From positions 16,097,418 through 16,161,417 of the forward strand of contig NC_049984.1 in assembly GCF_000003815.2 (NCBI RefSeq): a stretch of 64,000 nucleotides of DNA. Reading direction: 5' to 3'. The notes beneath the pieces are model-generated. The model was not told the DNA's origin and made no database searches. It saw nothing but the letters and a program-made list of their open reading frames with translations. The DNA comes from Branchiostoma floridae. Its lineage: Eukaryota > Chordata > Leptocardii > Amphioxiformes > Branchiostomatidae. Positions 1 to 12,517 of the stretch are shown piece after piece. The translations under genes were made by a program, and so were the position numbers. Position 1 is the first letter of the stretch. Every line of letters begins with the position of its first letter.

Positions 1-692
1 CACGCTTTTACGTTTTGTATGGTATACCCAGTATGAAAGTGAAGGTTATACATATCCTATGTAGGTCGCAGAGAGAGCGCAGCACGATCGCCGTCCTAGT
101 GGAAAGGGGGCCTTAAAGGTGGGTTTACACCTGCGTATATTTTCATGCCGCATGAGTTCCGTTTTGACATTTTTCGACCTTTTGACTAATTTCTTCAATA
201 CGCGGCCGCACGCACAAGTCGCACCTCTATCGCATCTGAATCGTCTTTAGAAAGTTTCACGTACGCAGGCAAACGAAAATATACGCCCAGTTCGTCTGAT
301 AGTTTTGGACATGCACAAAACTATCATTCGTACGCAGTTTGGTGCCCAAAACGTTCTGGATGCGCAATACAGTGGTCCCACGTCGGTCGATTGCGCTATG
401 AAGACGCTACATGTTTGCGCTTTACACGCAGTAATACGCGGAAATCGCGGTAATGCGAGTACATAGCGTTCTTACAGCGCAGACACAACGCACCATGAGC
501 GACCGTATAACGAATGCACACATAGATCACGATTTAGTACCGTGCGTTCTGCGATCGCTTTGCGCATACTACGCGTACTGATAGCGTGATCGACGCACAC
601 TCCAGATTTGGAATAAATACGAAGGTGCATCTGACTCCAGACAAAAAAAATCATCTCAAGATGTATATAACTTTATTGCACAACAATTATAC

Positions 693-773
693 GAGGTACA
701 AAGTATGGTATCTACGTACATAACTACAGTGCTTATAGCACTGTAGTTATGTAGATGCCATACTTTGTACCTC
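693..773. repeat. Near-perfect 80-base palindrome
   Basis: GAGGTACAAAGTATGGTATC is answered by its near-exact complement ending at 773, with GTGC-TTATA-GCAC at the centre. The arms are about 38 bases with few mismatches. It could be a tiny inverted-repeat insertion inside the larger element or a strong hairpin. Confidence 0.85.
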
Positions 774-925
774 TTAACTTTAGTTAAGGCTTATCTAACT
801 AATACAGGAGTTGTATTATGGGATAAGTTTCTTACAATCATTGGAGGCCTTTACAATCATTTGTGGAATTTCTAATGTCTAAACCTTCTTTTATATATTT
901 TCCTATATCTGCCATGCAGGGATTG

Positions 926-1165
926 TCACATGTCATTATGTATTTGAATTTGCACTTCAGGTCCATTTGGATAAATCCTTGTGTACATGCAAAATGACAG
1001 CCTTCTGTATAGAGAATTGCGTATATCGGAATATTTGGGACATACAACCATAAAGTGATATTCGTCTTCTATTAGCTCTGGACAGAATGGACAAACCCTC
1101 TGGTCGATAGGGATTTTTTGGAATCTTCCGGTTTATGATGTCAGATCCAGGACTGACGAATTTGT
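926..1165 (-). pseudogene. Relic of a non-LTR retrotransposon reverse transcriptase C-terminus
   Basis: On the minus strand one frame reads RVCPFCPELIEDEYHFMVVC followed by PKYSDIR and stops at 926. This CPxC...EDEYHFMxxCPxY pattern is the zinc-knuckle tail typical of animal non-LTR reverse transcriptases. The preceding residues (INRKIPKNP) lie in another frame, so the copy carries a frameshift, and nothing longer of the RT is intact. It sits inside the 2-kb inverted-repeat element, suggesting nested insertion or capture. Confidence 0.65.
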
Positions 1166-2147
1166 ACCGGGGGCATGGAGAGATGGTCACAACTTGCAGG
1201 ACACCATGAATGCAGGACACTGGTCCCAACAGAGCCTCCAGGGACGGGAAGATGTAGAGGAACCTGCTCAAGCACTGGGTCAATTTGTGTGACACACGTG
1301 CCATTTTGTGTAACAGATGTTTGACTTAATTTGCTGATAATGGCACTTTTTTGTGTGTGTAGAACCACATGATATAAAGGTGCAATATAGAGCCATATTA
1401 CAACTTTGAAAGAGGGCGTAAGGTTTCATAATTGTTTAATTTACGTGTTTGATAAAGATCTTGAATACGTTTTGTGGTGTGTATGAGTGTGATTTTTATA
1501 GTAGTTGAAATACTAAGATGATAGGGGAAATCATTAAGGACAAAGTGAAAACAAACACAATCTTAACAGTGCACATAATTTCTTAAGGTAAATGATGGCC
1601 CACATTTCTGTTAAAGCACAGTGTCACTGCTTTATTGCTTCGCAAATGAATAAAAAAACCTCTTCACTGTTTACTTGTCAGTGTTCTACTTGCACTGCCT
1701 GTAAACAAAGGCATACGTAGTACAAAGGGTTCCTCTAACAAAAATACTCTATTGGCAATGCTCGCAAACAAAAGTATATGTAACACAAACTGTTCCTCTG
1801 ACACACCTGAAATGCGTTTGGAATGCAGTTAGCACCAGGTGCGTCAGGCATGCGGTCGGTAGACGTTGTGTGCGTCCGGAAAACGCCCAACATACGTACC
1901 CCATACGAATCTATTCGCAGTACGGAAAATTTTGTTGCGCATTTCAGTTGCAATCATACGCATCTCATGCGAAATGAAAACGCTGAAGTCGTAATTCAAA
2001 CGCCAGATGGGCTCGACGTACAATTTAATTTATTCCAAAAAAATTCCAAATGTTGGGCGTTCGGCCGCGTATTGACAAAATTTCATGCGGAACTCACGCG
2101 CACTTGAAAATATACGCAGGTGTAAACCCACCTTTAAGTACTGCGCA

Positions 2148-2877
2148 AATTTGACCAAAGCATATTAATAGCCGGGCATCTTCAAGAACCCAAGTGCAAG
2201 CAATAAAACCCGACATCGACAGAACTAATATGCCATCAACAACAAAGGCTTGATCATGTCATGGAGCCTGCGACGGAGGTAATACGTATTACCAAGGAGG
2301 TCTGATATCACATCCAATTGACTGTGCCATGATTGTGCGTCAGCGAACATTGTTAAACAGTTGCACATTACTACTATTTGAGTATTTCAAACATGGTACA
2401 TCCTGTGTATACACCTATTAAACCAGGCGTGGTAAAATTCCTAACAACATTACAAACAACATGAATATTATTGCAGTGATTGAAATTATCATTAGTGATT
2501 GTGTCATCATTTGCAGCTGGTTTCCGTGGTATTATATATGATCTGTTCGCCATCTATTAGCCAATACATACAGTAATAGATTTTGAAGAAAGACTGAATA
2601 TATTAATGCAGCTATAGGACTTTCCAAAGACTATAGATGCAGAAGATTATTTCAATCGTTAAACATGTGGTAGCCCTACTCAATTGTAACACTATATCAA
2701 AGACTTATGTTACCCCGAAAACTTTCCGTAGGTCCGCGCCTTTGCAAATTTGACATTTTGGGCCCGAAACGGGCCATTTCGTGTCTTATTCTATACACCT
2801 ATTTTGTACTTTGTGTAATAGTCGTCGTCATACATTGTGATGTGCAATTGTCGTGCAATAACTGAGTTCCTCTATAA
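2148..2877. other. Gene-free stretch
   Basis: AT-rich sequence with no long ORF, no convincing splice-flanked coding segment and no recognised repeat boundary. Confidence 0.5.
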
Positions 2878-3962
2878 CTAGAGTTCGGCGACCTCATACC
2901 TCCATGAAAATTTAGAGCTTTCGTAAATTCCATGCAATTGACTAACACATTAACATAATTTATGCATGGTGTTGTTAATCATTGAATAACGTACACATGT
3001 CACAATTATAAAATTCCCATTATTAATGATAAAGTGGTTTTGCAATTTTTGCATAAATTATGCAAATAAGTTCCTCATTACCATATTTGGTATCTGCTTA
3101 TATTCCACCTATCATAATTAACATGTGTTACATGTATTGAGGTCCAGTTATTGAAAACAATGGAACTATACAATTTCCTCATTAATCATGCAAATAAAGT
3201 CCTCATTTGCATAACATGTATATCATTATGAAAATCTTTGCCTAAGCTACCTGCATGCCTAAAATGCAGGCAATCCGTCGTTCCTTTCTGCAGTTATCCT
3301 CTTTGGAGTGTCTTGACAAAAACACCCCTGCAGTTCTAAAATTAAATATTAGAGGGCTGAAACTTGCCCCACTTGTTTATGGCGCTATAAGCTATCTATC
3401 ACCTAAATGTCAAGACCATAGCATGTCTGGAACAAGAGATACATTGAAAAAACTGCTATGATAGAATATTCTCATTAATTATGCAAATGTACTCCTATTT
3501 TGCATAATTAGTATCTTTTCTTGTAAAACATTGTCTAAGGTACCTACATACCAAAAATGATGAAAATCCGTTGTTCCCTTCTTGAGTTATCCTCTTCAGA
3601 AGTTTTTGACAAAAATGCCCCGGCTATCCCAAAACTAGACGCTTATGTCATTTCTTCCTGAGCACAAGAGCTATCTGATACTCAAAAATCGTGACCATAG
3701 CATGTTCAGAACACCGAGATAGCAAAACCGGAAGTTGCGCTGCAGTACCAAGGGGAGCCACTAGGGGGCCCAAAATCTAATCATTTCCAGCTTTCATCAC
3801 ACACTACCAACACACCAAGTATGAAACCAATCCACCCAGCCCTTCATGAGTTATGCTGACCACAAATATGCGGACACACAGACAGACACACAGACAGACA
3901 GACACACAGACACACACACAGACACACCAAAAACTATACCTCCATTTTTTCATGGAGGTAAC
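2878..3962 (+). mobile_element. ATGCAAAT-rich interspersed element, copy 1
   Basis: It begins near CTAGAGTTCGGCGACCTC and ends in the small palindrome CCTCCATTTTTTCATGGAGG. An inverted copy lies at 10799-11896 with the same ends. The interior repeatedly contains AATTATGCAAAT/ATTTGCATAATT and phrases such as GTCAAGACCATAGCATGT, plus a CAGACA/CACA microsatellite near the right end (about 3875-3927). No transposase is encoded; the ORFs within are low-complexity or chance. Confidence 0.8.
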
Positions 3963-4554
3963 AAATCTTCGTCTATATCGGTGTTAAATAAAGTCATCAT
4001 GAAAAGAAAAAGAGTAGCAGCCCAAAATCTTTCTCTGGAATATACAAGGTTTTCATTCAAACACAGTGCTCTCAAAACTAGCGCTATCATTATACCAGGG
4101 ATCCGTTAGATTTTGGTATCCCAGTTTTATCATAAAACTTTATTCAAGAAAACTCCAGAATCAAGTTGCAGGGCAAAAACACACTAGTACTGAATAACAT
4201 GATACTTAGTATTAGTAATAGATTTTCGTCGTTATAAGAAGATACATATATGTGTATACAGATTGACAGGGCACATTCAGATTGTCCGATAGCCCACCTA
4301 GAGCTAAATATTTATTATAAAAACCGTGAATATACGCAGTGTATTTGTGAAAAGACCAGCGGACCACCTTCGACATATTTTGCTATTTTCTCGGTCAACA
4401 CCGCTCACAATGCGGTTCCGATCCGTCTATTGCGACTGTTACACCTGACCTTTAAAACCAATACACCCCATACGTAATCACAGACGCAAACCAGGGCCGG
4501 GCATGACTGATCACTACGCGCGCGCAAAATAGACAAGTTCCGGTACAGTGTCGA

Positions 4555-5096
4555 TAAGGCCACAGCAAGTACATTTTATGGATAACATCCTCTGCAGACG
4601 CCAAAAATAGTGCGATAGGGCGAAAAAAACAAGATGGCTACATTTTCAAAAATAGGCACCATAAAGTTGTGATAAATGTTGTAACATGACTTAAAGGGAC
4701 AAAACATGGTATCAGAGCCAACAAGGCATTCATTCCTGTATTCAAGACATGTACTGGTGTGGTACAAGTGACACTAGTGTGGTAGACTGGCATCACCAAC
4801 AAAGTTGGTAACCACACTCATGGCTCCCATATTGGTGTCACTTTTACAACTATCCAATAAGTTTCATTTCTACAACTACAGTCCTGGGTACCTCGCAAGT
4901 GTCACTTCTACAAGTACAATTATTAGGCTACAACACAGTATGTTTGCTCATTTTGGTAGTGCATAAGAAAAAAATTCTTGAATGTAAGTTCATCTGTGAC
5001 GGTAGTTAACATAATTCTTGTTTTGTTTTTCTGAAATCAGGCGAAAATTAATGCGCGCGCTGATGTCATCCATAAAATTTACTTGCTGCGGCCTAA
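4555..5096. mobile_element. MITE with GGCCRCAGCAAGTA inverted ends, copy 1
   Basis: The left end AAGGCCACAGCAAGTACATT and the right end ending TTACTTGCTGCGGCCTAA are reverse complements over about 33 bases (both include TTTTATGGAT). A second copy of similar length lies at 17606-18119 and shares interior sequence (GGGCGAAA, ACAAGATGGC, ATTGGTGTCACTT-like blocks). It has no coding capacity. Confidence 0.85.
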
Positions 5097-5648
5097 TGTA
5101 CACACAGGTACGGACATCGATACAACAGTTTGCATGGCAAATACGTCACGGGTCGCCCCGAGCAGCTGGATATATACAGCTATAGTATACAGGTCTAACG
5201 TTACATTGACGTGTATGTGCACTGTTGTCATAGCCAATTGTTGCGCTGTTATTTCTGGCATGTGAGAACTTCGGGCGCAGTCACTTAGCACTGAACTGGG
5301 TCGCCGCAGGCAGCTCAAAGCGTCCGACAGCACAGAACGGTGGGCAGCCACTCATAAAGTAAGGCGAGTTCACTGGTGCAGATCTAAAGTGAACTCCTTT
5401 TGTTGACGAGCCTCCTATTTGCCTTGGCTGCAGCTATTCTATGGCTGCACGGTAGCCCCTTGCAGAACCGGTTTCAGACCTGTGTATAGAACGATTAGTC
5501 TGTAAACGACAAGACAGGACAGCCGTCGGACAAGTGGCCTGTTGACACAAACCGAAGCAGACAAAACAGTCAAGTCAAACTGGTGTGAAAGGCGTTTAGT
5601 TCCAGTTTGGCTGAACACTCGGGCGTCCACTTAACCCTCACAGCACGA

Positions 5649-8600
5649 ATGGCGACGGAGACGAAGAAGAAGAAGGCAAAGCAAGCGGCCCTTCCCTCGG
5701 GCTACCGGGTGGTCGTACTCGGGGACGGCGGCGTCGGTAAGTCGTCCCTCATACGGCGGTTCGTCATGGGGTCGTTCGAGGAGGACCTGAAACCGACGCT
5801 AGACGATATCTACCTGCACCCGCTGTACATGGACGGGCGCCAAAGCAGAATGGAGATCGTAGACACGGGAGGGACTCACACGTTCCCCTCGCTGAGACGA
5901 CTGGAGATCTCACGGGCACACGCACTCGTCCTGGTCTACTCCGCCAGCAGTCTCAAATCATTCATTCGTGTCACAGGTAAATAACAAACTATCTTTATCA
6001 ATTATTTGCACGTTCTTCTCGACACGGGCTAATTGCAGTAGTAATGCTATTACTGTACACGAAAGAGTAACGGTAAACTATCGTCACTAATGTTATAAAG
6101 TATTACACTGAACGAAACACGTAGCACGTAGAGCTATACTATCATTAAATACTCTAGTATATAGTCTACAAGTCGTTATTCGTGTCACAGGTAAATAACA
6201 AACGATCGTTACTTTTTTTCACGTACGGTCTCACCCACATGGGCTAATAACAGTAGTTATAATATTACATGAAAGATTTAAGGTAAAATATCATTATCGA
6301 TTCAATGCTGTTAGTGCACAATTGAAGGAACTAAACACGTAAAGCTATATATACTACCATTAGATATATAGTGTAAAGTCTGTAAACATATAAGGTTACC
6401 TGTAAGCTACCGCTAAATCTATAGTTATCATGTTATCACCTAATGTATCGTTTAGACATATCTTCCCTCTTATCTTTGATACGTTATAATCATGTACGCC
6501 TACCATAAATGTTTTATGGCATTTTCTTATTCTTAGTGCAAATGAAAACTTCACTAACATAATTTATTTATGTCGATGAAATTATTGTGGCAACTGTTTG
6601 AAATAATCTGTTTCTTTCGGCTTCATAGTGAGTACACCGACTGATAAAATGTATTTCATTTTCCACTGAATTCATTGAACAACATATACATAATCTCTCG
6701 TGTTCAGGGAGCTAACTAAACTACGTTTTTACAAGCCCAAAAATGTCGTACCTAAGTACCTAAAAATTCTGCCACGCCCCCCAAATCGCTGCGTTTCTGT
6801 GGGACCCCAACAATAACTATTCACATGCCAAATTTCATACACATCAATCAACAGGATCTTGCGTAATACTGGCGCAAACATAAACATAAACATAACCAAA
6901 CATAACGTCATTCGGGGGCAAAACTCATTCCCCGAGCTAAAAATAAGTTTTTTTATCACGAGTAATCACACTGTAATTGATTTGGTGGGTAGTGTTTTCA
7001 AAACATTTCATTTGTTTGGTAAGATTATATTATTTCAACAAAGAGGACTTCGTCTGGGATTTTACTAAATCCTCTTGGAAGATCGACACACAATTTTCTT
7101 TGTTGAAAGTGTGAGGTTATTGAGCCGAGGCATCTTTAAGATTTGCCTTGACCTGATAAATATTAACGCCTTTGTCTTAAATATCGCTTAAATCCCACTT
7201 AAATCTCGTTCATCACATCTGTTACTTGATACTTCAAGCATAAACACATCACGCATGAACGATCTGTTCGGTGATAGCCGTGAAAATATTTTGGTTATTT
7301 AAACAGTGGCACTGAAGCCGTCACTGACAGTCTTGGGAGAGTTGCGTTGAATCGGTAGATACAGATTCTATTGTCTACTATCGACCTAGATAAAAACCAA
7401 TGCAACTTAAGTCAAACTGTACATTGAATGCACAATCACGCCAGTGGGCACAAAAGTATCACATCATCAATGCAACCGTTGTACATATGTATAGTGCTTT
7501 GTAAAACAGGGACCATTGTACATGTCTACTGACAGAAAAAAAAATCATCTTTACGTCCACTCTATCTCTAAAACACATCAATGTTATCAATATCAACATC
7601 AATATACAAAACGTAAGAAAATTCGTTCTTTATCTCTGAGATTTGTTGCATATTTTTCGAACCCTGCAGTGCCGCACCGGTGCCCCATGTGCAGTGAGAT
7701 ACCACCTTTAGACATCGCTCAACTTGACCAAACAAAATCGTGCCTCGCAGCAACGGATGGGTTTATAGCTTCTGTCTAAATGGTTTATGGTATTTGCATT
7801 CACTGAATGTGGATAGTGGTCCCATCTGTGCTCTTTTATCTCAGGTCAAACAGAAACCACCTGCTACTCGCGTATTTACACACAAAACAGGTGTATTCGG
7901 GGGTTAGATGTAAAGAGAGGGATTGCGTCAATGTAAACCTATCGGAACTTTTTTTTTTGGTGTGTCTGGATACATGACTGTGTTCTTTCGATTTTGGATT
8001 GTGTGTCCTATTTGAATACACGGTTGGTACTAAAGTGAGGAAGTGAGTGGGATGATGGTGTCAACGTAAAGGTCAGACTTGAGGTAGTAACAGGACAGAG
8101 GTGGAGTTCAGAGGTAGTAGAACTAGTTGTTAATCAGACATTATAGGTATAAATTCCAGGTCATGGGGTCAATGGACGAGGCTACTAATTCACGGGGGTA
8201 TTTTCCGTGAGCTAATCGTATTCAAGGAGTGATTAGTGGACACATGTCATGTTAATCAAAACCTTGTTTGCATAACTAATGAACTGCAATCAAATACTGT
8301 AACTGCAGAAATGTTCGCGGTGGATTAATGTTCGCGGTTTTCGCGGTGACCACTTCACCGCGAACTTAAAACCACCGCGAATATTTTTCTATAATGGTAT
8401 TAGACTGCAATCTATGGTGTTACCGCGAAATTAAAACCACCGCGAAAAGTCATTTTCCCGCTACCGCGAAATTAAATCCCCGCGAACTTAAATGCATTTA
8501 CAGTAACACATACGGGGAACCTTTTCACGAGATCATTATGCAAAATTTTATGACGTCATGATGACAGTATCATATCAAAAATTATAGGGCCACGCCAATT

Positions 8601-9019
8601 TTTATAAGTTACTCCCCCTCCTTAAGTTGTCTTTTGTCTTGTCTACAGATATCATGGACTCCATCTCGGCCGTGGGAGGTGGGGTACACAACACGCCCAT
8701 CATCATCGTCGGGAACAAGTTCGACACGGAGTCGGAAGAATCGCGCCAGGTCCCCGTGGACCAAGGCTTCCAGCTCGCGCGCCTCTGGAACTGCAGATTC
8801 ATGGAGGGCTCCGTCAAAAGTTGCACCAACGTCGACGTCGTCTTCGAGAAGCTGATCGACCAGGAGAAACGCTGGCTGGTGACGCTTTCCAAGACGTCAA
8901 AGATTGACGCCTTCAGGTCCAAGGTGCGGAAGGCGTTCGAGGAGAACACGCAGATTCTGCGGAGCCAGAGGCCGAGAGATCCGTGGAGAAAGGTTCCTCC
9001 CGTGGTCGTAGGAACTTGA
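5649..9019 (+). CDS. Di-Ras/RASD-like small GTPase without CAAX box
   Basis: Two exons, 5649-5976 and 8649-9019, join in phase 1 through an ACAG/gtaaat donor and a tctacag acceptor to give 232 residues. The G domain shows the P-loop GDGGVGKSS, switch-I Thr in KPTLDDIY, switch II DTGGTHTFPSLRRL, G4 GNKFD and a G5-like SVK. The DTxGxHxFPxxRRLxI pattern is characteristic of the Di-Ras/Dexras branch, in which the usual catalytic Gln after DxxG is absent; here that position is Thr. The protein ends PPVVVGT with no CAAX motif, so prenylation is not expected; a basic C-terminal stretch could contact membrane. The ATG at 5649 is followed by a Lys-rich leader (TETKKKKAK). Expected role is a signalling GTPase with low intrinsic hydrolysis. 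The orthologue is not assigned; a RERG-like or lineage-specific Ras remains possible. Confidence 0.85.
5963..6330 (+). repeat. Tandem duplication covering the exon-1 splice donor
   Basis: The block ATTCGTGTCACAGGTAAATA at 5963 recurs at about 6179, and sequence after each copy (GGGCTAAT..CAGTAGT, AACACGTA) is also similar. The unit is about 216 bases. The intron therefore starts with a second, apparently usable donor site; use of it would add in-frame stops. Confidence 0.75.
7605..7745 (+). repeat. Interspersed repeat (GTAAGAAAATTCGTTCTTTA family), intronic copy
   Basis: The stretch starting near CGTAAGAAAATTCGTTCTTT and continuing through CCGCACCGGTGCCCC recurs inverted at about 9790-10040 and again near 59455-59580. 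It is a low-copy dispersed repeat within the intron of the Ras-like gene, with no coding potential. Confidence 0.6.
8295..8505. mobile_element. MITE with TACTGTAAATGCA-type ends, copy 1
   Basis: It starts TACTGTAACTGCAG and ends AATGCATTTACAGTA, with inner repeats of CCGCGAAATTAAAACCACCG type that fold on themselves. A second copy lies at 16203-16426. This one sits 140 bases upstream of the second exon of the Ras-like gene. Confidence 0.85.
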
Positions 9020-10798
9020 TTTCTTTACACGTACACTGGTCAAAGTTTGATCAAGGATGTAAAAGGGTTTTCTTTAACCCCGTTGCCTTTGAAATGAATA
9101 CCGTGACTAAGACTTTGTTTTAAACCTCCTTGGGACTCTTCAAAGATTGTAGAGGCAGAACACAGTGGATGATGATGATGGTACTGTAATTGTAGTAGTA
9201 GTAGAAATAGACTGGTTTATTCCTCGACAGCAAAGTTGCGCCTTACCAATTAGATATTTCTGTGCCATGTAAAACGCTATATGATTACAGATTTATTGTT
9301 TGTATATGTACATTTTGGATCTTATCGAAGTTGTATGTCATCTGTTTGCCATTTACTAATATGTATCGATATTATGACGTAAACTGATTTTCTGTAAGCA
9401 TATCTTGACTCTCAATTTTCCACCAAATCGTAATGTAAATTTAGACATCCTTAAGGCTACGTACAGAAAGTTGTCCGTACTTGTTAATGTTAAAAAATCA
9501 GAATAACATGGTCTAGCGAGGGGATAGAGACCAAGGAGGATAGATAGATCAATGAGGTTGAAATTACATAATCATAACTTCCTTGGATAGATAGAGATAA
9601 CTTCTGATTTGTGTCGAAATAGTCAAGAGACATCAGGGTTACTCTTCTCATGACGATGTCATACGCTGATATTTCATATTCAAATGGCACAGCAATTATG
9701 TGAGACAGAATAAAGATATTCTCATGATCTTGAAGATGTTTGAATGATGATAGTCTTATTTTTGTTTCACGGTATAATAATCTTGATACAAATCTCAAAA
9801 GGTGGTATCTCACTGCACTTGGGGTACCGGTGCGGTACTGCGGGATTCGTAGATGACTCAACGAATTTCAGAGATAAAGAGCGTATGTTCTTACATTTTG
9901 TGCATTTTGTTGTCTTCTAGGTCATACTTTTACGTATTACGCAAAATCTGAATTATACAAACAATGGGCGCAAATTTCACAACAGTGCCGCACTGAACGA
10001 ACCCCACAGTGCTGCACCGGTGCCCCAAGTTTTGTTTGTTTATTTGAACCTTTATTTATTCATGAAAGCTCAAATCGGCCTGCAGATCGCTTTTTTTGAG
10101 GTCACGAGGGAAGAGGCAAGGGTCAGACAAGGTAATTAATAGAGATACAGTTTACATAGTTTAGAGTCCTTATACTAGTAAGTCCTATTGGTCTACACAA
10201 TTTTTACATACCAAAGACACAGTTTTTACATAATTCATACAAAATACATGATAGAGAGAAACTGCTACATGATTTAGTCAGTTCATTTTGGCCGTTCCCA
10301 TTACTTTAAGAGAAGTAGAGGTTCTTAACATATTTCCCAGGTAGCGCTCTCATAGGCTCCAGGGTTCAGTAAAGATAAACAACGAATCAGTGACTTATCG
10401 CTGAGCTGAAGCCCTTTTCTTAAAAGCTTAAGGATGACCGATAAGATCAGTCCATGAAAACTGCGTATAAACCTTGTTTTAAAAGTTGTGGAAGCAAGGT
10501 GAGTCTGTATGCGTCAATAGGAACGCCTCCTAGCGACTTAGGAACAAAGTGCTGCGCACCTGTCAAACCTCCGTCGGCTGAGGAGAATGTGAGACAACAT
10601 CTTTGATAAAATGGGTGAAAAATAAGTAAAGGCGATAAAACTTTTCATGTACAATGTGAAATGAGTCGCAGTTTCTGTCTAGCACACACAAACACACACA
10701 CTTGAACACTTTTACTGACACTCATATCAGCTGGTATGGTACGCTAACACTCAAAACAAAAGTATTTGCCTTGCACTGACAATATTGACATTTACTAA
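9020..10798. other. Intergenic, repeats only
   Basis: No splice-supported gene. It holds the presumed 3' UTR of the Ras-like gene, an inverted copy of the GTAAGAAAATTCGTTCTTTA repeat (about 9790-10040) and a further dispersed repeat (10036-10165). Confidence 0.55.
10036..10165 (+). repeat. Dispersed repeat (TTTATTCATNAAARCTCAAA family), copy 1
   Basis: The segment TTTATTCATGAAAGCTCAAA, then GGCCTGC and GAGGCAAGGGTCAGACAA, is matched at 42600-42745 (TTTATTCATTAAAACCTGAA, GGCCTGC, GTCAGACAAAATATAAC) and at about 58320-58475 (GAGGCAAGAGTCATACAAAA). It may be a short retroelement tail; not identified further. Confidence 0.6.
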
Positions 10799-11896
10799 TT
10801 ACCTCCATGAAAAAATGGAGGTATAGTTTTGAGTGTGTCTGTGTGTGTGTTTGTGTGTGTGTGTGTTTGTGTGTGTGTCTGTGTGTCCGCATATTTGTGG
10901 TCATCATAACTTGAGAACCTCTTGATGGACTACGATGACATTTGGTATGTAGGTAGGGGTTGGGAAGACGAGGGCAAGGTCAATTTTGGGCCCCCTGGTG
11001 TGTGACCTTGGTACTGCAGCGCAACTTCCGGTTTTGCTATCTCGGTGTTCTGAACATGCTATGGTCAAGATTTTTAAGTATTAGATAGCTCTTGTGCTCA
11101 GGAAAAAGTGACGTAACTTTAGGCTCCCTAGCGTCTAGTTTAGGGATAGCAGGGGCATTTTTGTCAAAAACTTCTGACGAGGATAACTCAAGAAGGGAAC
11201 AACAGATTTTCATGATTTTTGGTATGTAGGTACCTTAGACAATGTTGTACAAGATTAAATACTAATTATGCAAAATAGGAGTACATTTGCATAATTAATG
11301 AGGATATTATATCATGGCAGTTTTTCAATGTATCTCTTGTCCTGGATGTGATATGGTCTTGACATTTGGCTGGTAGATAGCTTGCAGTGTCATGACAAAG
11401 TGGGGCAGGTTTCAGCCCCCTAACATTTAATTTCGGAACTGCAGGGGCGTTTTTGTCAAGACATTCTAAAGAGGATAACTGCAGAATGGATTGATGGATT
11501 GGCAAAATATTAGGCATGCGGGTACCTTAGGCAAAGATGTTTATAATGATATACCTGTTATGCAAATGAGGACTTAATTTGCATAATTAATTAGGAAATT
11601 GTATAATTCCATTGTTTTCAATAACTGGACTTCAATAAATGTAACACATGTTAATTATGATAGGTGGAATATAAGCAGATACCAAATATGGTAATGAGGA
11701 ACTTATTTGCATAATTTATGTAAAATTGCAAAACTGCTTTATGATTAATAATCGGAATTTTATAATTGTGACATGTGTATGTTGGTCAATGATGAACAAT
11801 ACCATGCATAAATTATGTTAATGTGTTAGTCAATTGCATGAAATTTGCGAAAGCTCTAAATTTTCATGGAGGTATGAGGTCGCCGAACTCTAGTTC
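10799..11896 (-). mobile_element. ATGCAAAT-rich interspersed element, copy 2 (inverted)
   Basis: It is the reverse complement of the 2878-3962 element end to end, including the CCTCCATGAAAAAATGGAGG palindrome, the TG/CA microsatellite at the same relative place (about 10832-10886), the octamer-like ATGCAAAT sites and the AGGTCGCCGAACTCTAG terminus. The two copies lie about 7 kb apart in opposite orientation and flank the Ras-like gene. Confidence 0.85.
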
Positions 11897-12517
11897 TGAA
11901 CTGTTCCCACTTTTGTCCTGGAACAGAGACGTGAAAACATGCACATGGCTTCGAAAGTAAAGCCCTTTTTCGCCAAACTGTAGTTATATACTTGTAACCT
12001 TTAAAACAGCAGTTCAGCAAGGACCACCGACGACGACTATAGAATTTATCAGATAAGAGATGACATGGGACACGCTTCAAAAGATGCAGAAACCGTAGTT
12101 TCACTTTATTTACAATTTTCACGTGCAAACCTCAACACCTCACTGCGAAAAATATCTGCCCGCCGATTCCTTACAATCAAAGGAAGTTAGTTTTTTGTAA
12201 ACCACGTTTCAAAACATTTGAACAATTCAACATATATTCAAAAGAACGAAGTCGTTTTTTTTTTACTTTTGAATATTTTTCCAGTAAAACAACATATTTC
12301 AGACGGCAGATAACGTTACGTCTGTTTGGAACATTTTTTTGTACTTCCATGTAAAACAACCCATGGGTTGAACAACCAAATAGTACTCCCCGTTTACTTT
12401 GACTTGTAAAAATAGAACTTGATCACGATGTAGATAACGTACATACGTGTAAAAACATGTACTTTTGCCTTTCTTGTATGAAGTTTAACAAATCTAACAG
12501 GGAGTGTAGAAAAAGTT

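Larger units (their letters stand above)
113..2147. mobile_element. 2-kb inverted-repeat DNA element with TTAA ends
   Basis: The left end reads AGGTGGGTTTACACCTGCG just after TTAA, and the right end is its reverse complement just before TTTAAG. The terminal inverted repeat is about 30 bases, with further matching subterminal sequence (GCGGCCGCGTATTG near both ends). TTAA flanks would fit a TTAA-targeting transposon. No transposase ORF is visible, so it looks non-autonomous. The interior holds a hairpin (693-773), a reverse-transcriptase relic (about 926-1165) and an imperfect duplication of about 65 bases (about 1695-1807). The short ORFs inside show no family resemblance. Confidence 0.7.

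Noticed and set aside
1823-2107. 94-codon ORF at the right end of the 2-kb element
   Set aside because: Overlaps the terminal inverted repeat; no transposase motif.
3846-4109. 87-codon ORF with TDTQTDRHTD
   Set aside because: CA/GACA microsatellite at the end of a mobile element.
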